A program made the position numbers and the translations under genes. The notes beneath the pieces were generated by a model. It did not search any database. It was given only the letters and a program-made list of their open reading frames with translations, and was not told the DNA's origin. From an uncultured Bacillota bacterium (GTDB lineage Bacteria; Bacillota; Clostridia; Peptostreptococcales; Anaerovoracaceae), in assembly GCA_946631075.1 (NCBI GenBank), contig CAMOZS010000111.1:1-5901 (forward strand): 5,901 bases of DNA. Reading direction: 5' to 3'. This document shows positions 1-5,901 of the stretch, in pieces. Each line of letters opens with the position of its first letter. Position 1 is the first letter of the stretch.

Positions 1-514
1 TTTTCAGTGATTCCAGATAGTAAGGGTTCGGGGAATAGGGCTCATCGATCCAGTCATTCTGCTCCCGGGTGAAAATGATCCGGGACAGATCCAGACCGGC
101 ATCGGAATAGCGTTGAAATCTCGAGCGAAGCCTCGATTCATGAAGGGCGCCCTCGCAGGAGGAGAGGACTTTCTGCAAACGGCGCAGATGGGTCTCCGTA
201 GCTTCGACCCTTTCGCTCAGGTATTTGCGCCGGGCAAGTAAATGGATGCGATCCCTGTCGCCTGTAATTGCAATCTCCCGGGAAGAACCTTCCGGCACTG
301 CGGAAAAGTAGTGCCGGTTTCTTTTGCTCCGAATATACATGCTCGCCTTCTCCATCAACACGATCTCCTGCCGCATGGAATCCAAGTCAGAGCGATCCGC
401 TCGAATGGCGCTGCTGACGGAGTTACATGTAATGCGGAGGAATTCCAGCTGCCCCAGGCCGGAAGGATTAACGATCGTATCACGCGCAGATCGTAAGCTG
501 TTTCTCATACCCAT
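1..514 (-). CDS. Partial gene (5' end only): arginine-rich helical protein of uncertain function, possibly a nuclease-like family
   Basis: An open frame of 171 codons without a stop starts at ATG 514-512 and runs off the left edge. Start choice: AAGGAAG at 521-527 lies 6 bases upstream on the same strand and a promoter-like sequence lies behind it. A second ATG (506-508) is two codons further in and less well spaced. The product starts MGMRNSLRSARDTIVN, is rich in Arg, Ser and Glu, and looks largely helical. Residues about 86-125 are a charged amphipathic stretch that could form a coiled coil. There is no signal peptide or membrane segment. The visible end (W155, E158, Y160, N163-P164, E168, L170) resembles, from memory, the segment preceding the catalytic part of Firmicutes proteins with a PD-(D/E)XK nuclease-like fold. 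That domain would lie outside the window, so this is only a suggestion. It is transcribed divergently from clpB. I am sure it is a gene and unsure of its function. Confidence 0.75.
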   Translation of the reverse strand, partial: MGMRNSLRSARDTIVNPSGLGQLEFLRITCNSVSSAIRADRSDLDSMRQEIVLMEKASMYIRSKRNRHYFSAVPEGSSREIAITGDRDRIHLLARRKYLSERVEATETHLRRLQKVLSSCEGALHESRLRSRFQRYSDAGLDLSRIIFTREQNDWIDEPYSPNPYYLESLK

Positions 515-559
515 ATGCGTCTTCCTTTGTTTCAGAGCAGGCTCAAGACAATTACCAAT

Positions 560-588
560 ATTATACAATGGAAATATAAGGAAGTAAA
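560..588 (-). promoter_or_regulatory. Probable sigma-A promoter of the minus-strand gene
   Basis: Read on the minus strand, a perfect TATAAT (-10) occupies 565-560. A weak -35 (TTTACT, 4 of 6 matches to TTGACA) at 588-583 lies 17 bases upstream. Transcription would begin near position 553, giving a leader of about 40 bases before the ATG at 514. The perfect -10, the ideal spacing and the position in front of a gene with a good ribosome binding site support the call. The -35 is the weak point. Confidence 0.55.
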
Positions 589-595
589 GCAAAAG

Positions 596-607
596 GCAGG
601 AATTTTC
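596..607 (-). repeat. Fragment of possible third copy of the intergenic repeat
   Basis: The 12 bases GCAGGAATTTTC are identical to 947-958 inside the repeat copy at 886-964, and in both places they are preceded by an A-rich run. The flanks align poorly. This is either a decayed third copy in the same orientation as the one at 886-964 or a short chance match. Confidence 0.35.
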
Positions 608-659
608 TGGAAGGGGAACGCGGTCCTTTCTCCTTTCAGGCATGTGAGCCAGCCGGGCG

Positions 660-736
660 TTCCCGAAGAAACAGGTTTTTTCATATATACGGGACACTTG
701 TCCCGTTCAGGCAAAAAAGTCCATGTTTCCGGGAAA
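660..736 (+). repeat. Intergenic repeat, copy A, with an 18-base palindrome at its centre
   Basis: This copy aligns by eye with the reverse complement of 886-964. Shared blocks, in order, are CCCGAA near the left end, TTTTTTC, CGGGACA followed by a TT and CCCG, then TCA, GG, an A run, TCC and a closing CGGGA. Its centre, 689-706 (ACGGGACACTTGTCCCGT), is a perfect 8-base inverted repeat with a 2-base spacer. No transposase or target duplication is seen, so it looks like a small non-coding intergenic repeat. The palindrome alone could instead be a protein-binding site. Confidence 0.5.
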
Positions 737-745
737 TGCCCGGAA
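727..745. repeat. Short hairpin-forming inverted repeat
   Basis: TTCCGGG (727-733) and CCCGGAA (739-745) are perfect 7-base inverted arms around the loop AAATG. No T-run follows on either strand, so it is unlikely to be an intrinsic terminator. It overlaps the right end of repeat copy A and may belong to it. Confidence 0.5.
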
Positions 746-885
746 GGTAATACGGAATAGATGCCTGTACTGAGCCAAAACAGGTCCAGGATCGTACAGA
801 AATGGGGTCAAATCCCAAAGAAATGGAGTGGGAACAGGACGACACAGGGGTCTGCGTAGGGTCTGCGCAGGCCCATCTGTCCGTG

Positions 886-964
886 TTGTCCCGCTAAATG
901 AGGGATTTTCCTGTGAGCGGGAAACCTGTCCCGGTCACAGAAAAAAGCAGGAATTTTCGGGACA
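886..964 (-). repeat. Intergenic repeat, copy B, with an imperfect long hairpin
   Basis: This copy is opposite in orientation to copy A. The outer arms TGTCCCG (887-893) and CGGGACA (958-964) are perfect inverted repeats. An inner hairpin pairs TTTT, CTGTGA and CGGG (906-921) with CCCG, TCACAG and AAAA (930-945), with single mismatches between the blocks and an 8-base loop at 922-929. The element ends 22 bases before the first clpB operator. It probably forms a stem-loop in DNA or RNA. No coding role is evident. Confidence 0.5.
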
Positions 965-986
965 TCGTGCAAAAGCTGGACAAATT

Positions 987-1013
987 TTAGCACTCTCAAC
1001 CAGAGAGTGCTAA
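987..1013 (+). promoter_or_regulatory. CIRCE operator 1 (HrcA binding site), perfect
   Basis: TTAGCACTC at 987-995 and GAGTGCTAA at 1005-1013 are separated by exactly 9 bases (996-1004). This is a full match to the CIRCE consensus TTAGCACTC-N9-GAGTGCTAA, the operator of the heat-shock repressor HrcA. It ends 7 bases upstream of the -35 box of the clpB promoter. HrcA is expected to repress clpB here and release on heat or protein-folding stress, when GroEL is titrated. hrcA itself is not in the window. Confidence 0.95.
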
Positions 1014-1020
1014 AAAACTA

Positions 1021-1049
1021 TTGACAAGCCGTATTAGCAGTCGTACAAT
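1021..1049 (+). promoter_or_regulatory. Sigma-A promoter of clpB
   Basis: TTGACA (1021-1026) is a perfect -35. It is followed by a 17-base spacer and TACAAT (1044-1049), which matches the -10 consensus at 5 of 6 positions. Transcription should begin near 1056, giving a leader of about 83 bases. The promoter sits between CIRCE operator 1 and CIRCE operator 2, with the -10 box inside the latter. Confidence 0.9.
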
Positions 1050-1060
1050 GAGAGTGCCAA
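1034..1060 (+). promoter_or_regulatory. CIRCE operator 2, imperfect, overlapping the -10 box
   Basis: TTAGCAGTC (1034-1042) and GAGTGCCAA (1052-1060) each match the CIRCE half-site at 8 of 9 positions and are separated by exactly 9 bases (1043-1051). The spacer contains the whole -10 box (1044-1049). Sixteen of 18 conserved bases with the right spacing and orientation, within an HrcA-type promoter, make chance unlikely. Binding of HrcA here would directly block RNA polymerase. The centres of the two operators are 47 bases apart. Confidence 0.75.
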
Positions 1061-1075
1061 AGCAGATGCACGACC

Positions 1076-1093
1076 GCTGCAGGGAGCTGCAGC
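1076..1093 (+). other. Hairpin in the clpB mRNA leader
   Basis: GCTGCAG (1076-1082) and CTGCAGC (1087-1093) are perfect 7-base arms around a GGAG loop, about 20 bases after the predicted transcription start. It could stabilise the 5' end of the clpB mRNA or fold with the rest of the leader. There is no evidence for a specific regulatory role. Confidence 0.4.
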
Positions 1094-1138
1094 AGAAGCG
1101 CGACTGCCAGGCGAAACGACCAGAAGGGGGTTTTTTTA

Positions 1139-3742
<2,604 letters not shown>

Positions 3743-3759
3743 CAGAAGCGGCATAAGTT

Positions 3760-3789
3760 GAGCCGGCTGCGAGAGCGGCCGGCTCTTTT
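3760..3789 (+). terminator. Intrinsic terminator of clpB
   Basis: An 11-pair stem (3760-3770 with 3775-3785; eight perfect G+C-rich pairs, one T-G wobble and two more G-C pairs) closes on a GAGA tetraloop and is followed by TTTT (3786-3789). It starts 17 bases after the clpB stop codon. The T-tract is short, so some read-through into the next gene is possible. Confidence 0.8.
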
Positions 3790-3790
3790 G

Positions 3791-3820
3791 CTGCAAAGTT
3801 GCTGCCGATTGGGATATAAT
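3791..3820 (+). promoter_or_regulatory. Probable promoter of the AmmeMemoRadiSam operon
   Basis: A perfect TATAAT (-10) lies at 3815-3820 in a sharply A+T-rich patch. The best -35 candidate, CTGCAA at 3791-3796 with an 18-base spacer, matches at only 3 of 6 positions. Transcription would begin near 3827, giving a leader of about 29 bases. The location immediately after the clpB terminator supports it. The weak -35 suggests low or activator-dependent expression. Confidence 0.55.
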
Positions 3821-3840
3821 ATATATGAATAGATTTGATA

Positions 3841-3847
3841 AAGGAGG
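3841..3847 (+). promoter_or_regulatory. Ribosome binding site that fixes the start of the fusion gene
   Basis: AAGGAGG ends 8 bases before the ATG at 3856. The frame is open further upstream to a TTG at 3835, but that start would put the ribosome binding site inside the coding sequence and would add seven residues that are not family-like. The ATG at 3856, giving MPILAAFMVPHPP, is therefore preferred. Confidence 0.9.
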
Positions 3848-3855
3848 AATCCAAC

Positions 3856-5370
3856 ATGCCGATCCTTGCAGCTTTTATGGTTCCCCATCCGCCTATGATC
3901 GTTCCGGCGGTCGGCCGGGGCGGGGAGGCGCAGATCAGGGAAACGACCGCGGCTTATGAGCAGGCAGCGGAAGAGATCGCGGCGCTGCAGCCGGACACGA
4001 TCATTATCACCAGTCCCCATTCCATCATGTATGCGGACTATTTCCATATCTCGCCGGGGAAGGGGGCGGCCGGATCCTTCGCCGAGTTCGGCGCGCCTCA
4101 GGTCAGCTTTGACGAGGAGTACGACGAAGAGCTGGTGCGGGCGATCTGCGATCTGGCGGATCGAAACGGCTTTCCGGCAGGGACGCTGGGCGAGCGAAAC
4201 AGACAGCTGGATCACGGGACCATGGTCCCCCTCTGGTTCATCCGACAGGCTTACGACCGCCTGCAGGGAGCCGGGCCCGAAGAGGAAGAAGCCGGCCAGG
4301 ATAGCGCCGGGCAAAGTAAGGCCAGGCAGGATTTCCGCCTGGTGAGGATCGGTCTTTCCGGCCTGCCCCTCACGGATCACTACCGGCTTGGCCAGCTTTT
4401 GCGAAAAGCGGTCTTCGATACTGGGCGGCGGGCGGTCCTCATCGCCAGCGGGGACCTGTCCCATAAGCTGCAGGATTACGGGCCCTACGGGTTCGCGAAG
4501 GAGGGCCCTGCCTACGATGAGCGGGTCATGGATGTCTGCGGCCGGGCGGCCTTCGGGGAGCTGCTGGACTTTGAGGAGGATTTCTGCGAGAAAGCGGCCG
4601 AGTGCGGGCACCGGTCTTTCGTCATCATGGCCGGGGCTTTCGACGGGCAGGCGGTCCATGCGCAAAGGCTGGTCCACCAGGATGTGACCGGCGTCGGTTA
4701 CGGGATCTGTACATTTTATCCCGGCGGGGCGGATGACTCACGCCGCTTTCTGGATCAGTACATGGAGAAGGCCCGGGAGGCCTGCGCCCTGCGCCGGGAA
4801 GGGGAAGACCCTTATGTGCAGCTGGCCCGGCGGGCCCTGGAGGCATACGTCCTCCGAAGGGAAGTGATCCAGCCGGAGGCTTCGGGAGCAGGCGGCAGCG
4901 GATCAGGCCCGGCGGACGGGACTGCCGATAATGAAGCTGCCCTGCCGGAGGAGCTGCTCACCACCCAGGCGGGAGCATTTGTTTCTGTTCATGAGGGAGG
5001 CGCCCTGCGGGGATGCATCGGGACCATCGGGCCGACCAGACCGACCCTGGCGGAGGAGATCATCGGCAATGCCATCAGCGCGGCCACCAGAGATCCCCGT
5101 TTCTCGCCCATCCGGCCGGAGGAACTTCCTCTGCTGGAGATCAGCGTGGATGTGCTGGGCCAGCCGGAGGACATCGACTCCGAGGATGACCTGGATGTGA
5201 AGCGGTACGGGGTCATCGTCACGAATGGAGGTCGGCGGGGACTTCTGCTTCCGGACCTGGAAGGTGTGGATACCGTCCGCAGGCAGGTGGAGATCGCTAA
5301 GCAGAAGGCCGGCATCCGGCCCGAAGAGAAGGTCAGCCTGCAGCGCTTTGAAGTCATCCGCCACGAATAG
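3856..5370 (+). CDS. amrA: AmmeMemoRadiSam fusion protein: LigB/MEMO-like metalloenzyme domain plus AMMECR1 domain (system protein A)
   Basis: The product has 504 residues and two domains. Residues about 1-288 resemble the class III extradiol dioxygenase catalytic (LigB) fold, which MEMO proteins share. Likely metal or active-site residues are H11 in VPHPP, H55 in SPH, H120 in DHG, the SGDLSH motif at 197-202, and E248-C249-G250-H251. Residues about 315-500 form an AMMECR1 domain with the hallmark LRGCIG at 383-388 and RDPRF at 411-415. Low-complexity insertions occur at about 137-158 (acidic) and 341-358 (Gly/Ser-rich). There is no signal peptide, so it is probably cytoplasmic. The gene directly precedes the radical SAM partner, which identifies the AmmeMemoRadiSam cassette. 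The reaction and substrate of this system are not known to me, and a dioxygenase activity should not be assumed. The N-terminal domain looks like LigB rather than the classical Memo family and may replace the separate protein B. Confidence 0.88.
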   Translation: MPILAAFMVPHPPMIVPAVGRGGEAQIRETTAAYEQAAEEIAALQPDTIIITSPHSIMYADYFHISPGKGAAGSFAEFGAPQVSFDEEYDEELVRAICDLADRNGFPAGTLGERNRQLDHGTMVPLWFIRQAYDRLQGAGPEEEEAGQDSAGQSKARQDFRLVRIGLSGLPLTDHYRLGQLLRKAVFDTGRRAVLIASGDLSHKLQDYGPYGFAKEGPAYDERVMDVCGRAAFGELLDFEEDFCEKAAECGHRSFVIMAGAFDGQAVHAQRLVHQDVTGVGYGICTFYPGGADDSRRFLDQYMEKAREACALRREGEDPYVQLARRALEAYVLRREVIQPEASGAGGSGSGPADGTADNEAALPEELLTTQAGAFVSVHEGGALRGCIGTIGPTRPTLAEEIIGNAISAATRDPRFSPIRPEELPLLEISVDVLGQPEDIDSEDDLDVKRYGVIVTNGGRRGLLLPDLEGVDTVRRQVEIAKQKAGIRPEEKVSLQRFEVIRHE

Positions 5371-5381
5371 GAGGTAAGGCC

Positions 5382-5901
5382 ATGGCCAGGTGTCATGTGT
5401 GTTTCAGACATTGTGAAATAGAGGAAGGGCAGCTGGGCTTTTGCGGGGCAAGGACCGGTGGACAGGCGGGCCGGGGGACTCCGGTGAATTACGGGCTGAT
5501 CACCGCCCTGGCCCTGGATCCCATCGAGAAAAAGCCTCTGCGGAATTTTCATCCCGGAAGCCTGATCCTGTCGGCGGGAAGCTACGGGTGCAATCTGCGC
5601 TGTCCTTTCTGTCAGAACAACAGCATCTCCTGGTCGGAGGAAGCCATGCAGCTGGCCAGGCAGGCCGCCGCGGAAGATATGTCAGGGAACTGCCGGCGGG
5701 TCAGTCCGGAGGATCTGGCCCGGACGGCTGACCGGTACCGGTCCCGGGGAAACATCGGCATTGCATTCACCTACAATGAGCCTTTGGTGGGCTATGAATT
5801 CGTGCGGGATACGGCCAGACTGGTCCACGAAAAGGGAATGAAAAACGTCCTGGTGACCAACGGAACGGCGGAGCGGGAAGTGCTGGAGGAGCTGCTTCCC
5901 T
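5382..5901 (+). CDS. amrS: AmmeMemoRadiSam system radical SAM enzyme, partial (5' end only)
   Basis: The frame stays open for 173 codons and runs off the right edge; family members are roughly 300 residues, so a bit more than half is visible. The start ATG (5382) has AGGAGGT (5369-5375) 6 bases upstream. That site overlaps the stop codon of the preceding gene, and the genes are 11 bases apart, so translation is probably coupled. The radical SAM signature CxxxCxxC is C70, C74 and C77, which would hold the 4Fe-4S cluster that cleaves S-adenosylmethionine. The N-terminus carries four more cysteines (C4, C7, C11, C21, pattern CxxC-x3-C-x9-C), typical of this subfamily and possibly binding a metal or a second cluster. 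FTYNEP (129-134) and VLVTNG (156-161) match the pyruvate-formate-lyase-activating-enzyme-like core. It is probably an intracellular, oxygen-sensitive enzyme. The substrate is unknown; the neighbouring fusion protein is the obvious candidate partner. Confidence 0.93.
   Translation, partial: MARCHVCFRHCEIEEGQLGFCGARTGGQAGRGTPVNYGLITALALDPIEKKPLRNFHPGSLILSAGSYGCNLRCPFCQNNSISWSEEAMQLARQAAAEDMSGNCRRVSPEDLARTADRYRSRGNIGIAFTYNEPLVGYEFVRDTARLVHEKGMKNVLVTNGTAEREVLEELLP

Larger units (their letters stand above)
515..1138. other. Divergent intergenic region, 624 bases, no gene seen
   Basis: This spacer separates the minus-strand gene from clpB. Short open frames occur on both strands, but none has a convincing ribosome binding site or a recognisable product. 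The region contains the minus-strand promoter, two diverged inverted copies of an intergenic repeat, a 12-base fragment of that repeat, and the clpB operators and promoter. Between the repeats (746-885) I see only minor direct repeats: the 11-base boxes AGAAATGGGGT and AGAAATGGAGT at 798-808 and 819-829, and GGGTCTGCG twice at 848-856 and 859-867. No tRNA, riboswitch or other RNA gene was recognised. Confidence 0.7.

Noticed and set aside
727..745. Hairpin as an intrinsic terminator
   Set aside because: Neither strand has a T-run after the stem, and no gene ends nearby.
806..822. Possible CtsR operator (GGTCAAA at 806-812)
   Set aside because: CtsR sites need a second heptad three bases later. 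The sequence there is CAAAGAA, so only a half-site is present, and it lies over 200 bases upstream of the promoter.
798..829. Direct repeats AGAAATGG(G/A)GT 21 bases apart, as a regulator site
   Set aside because: The spacing of two helical turns is suggestive, but the boxes are over 190 bases from the clpB promoter and match no binding site I recognise.
515..1013. Short open frames of 60-81 codons on both strands of the intergenic region
   Set aside because: They lack good ribosome binding sites, overlap the repeats, promoter or CIRCE, and their products look like translated repeats.

Overview
The window looks like a chromosomal segment from a Gram-positive member of the Clostridia, possibly a relative of the Lachnospiraceae. 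The genus cannot be fixed from this sequence. The reasons are strong AAGGAGG-type ribosome binding sites, sigma-A-like promoters (TTGACA-N17-TACAAT and TATAAT boxes), an HrcA-type CIRCE operator in front of clpB, and G+C-rich coding sequence next to more A+T-rich spacers.

Layout. (1) Positions 1-514, minus strand: the first 171 codons of a gene that runs off the left edge. It is an arginine-rich, helical protein with no certain function. (2) Positions 515-1138: a divergent intergenic region of 624 bases. It holds the promoter of the minus-strand gene, two diverged copies of a roughly 78-base repeat in opposite orientation (660-736 and 886-964), a fragment of a possible third copy, several hairpins, and the clpB control region. 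That control region has a perfect CIRCE, a consensus sigma-A promoter and a second, previously easy-to-miss imperfect CIRCE whose 9-base spacer contains the -10 box. (3) Positions 1139-3742: clpB, complete, encoding the 867-residue ClpB disaggregase, closed by a hairpin terminator at 3760-3789. (4) Positions 3791-3820: a new promoter. (5) Positions 3856-5370: a 504-residue fusion of a LigB/MEMO-like metalloenzyme domain with an AMMECR1 domain. (6) Positions 5382-5901: the start of the AmmeMemoRadiSam radical SAM enzyme, 11 bases downstream and probably translationally coupled.

How the genes work together. clpB is a stand-alone heat-shock transcription unit, expected to be repressed by HrcA, probably through two operators. 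The last two genes form a compact version of the AmmeMemoRadiSam cassette, a conserved but biochemically unassigned three-domain system (AMMECR1, MEMO/LigB-like, radical SAM). Here two of the three components are one polypeptide. The terminator and promoter between clpB and the fusion gene suggest the cassette is transcribed separately from clpB, so their adjacency is not evidence of a shared function.

The most notable items are the tandem CIRCE operators, the fused AmmeMemoRadiSam operon and the inverted pair of intergenic repeats.
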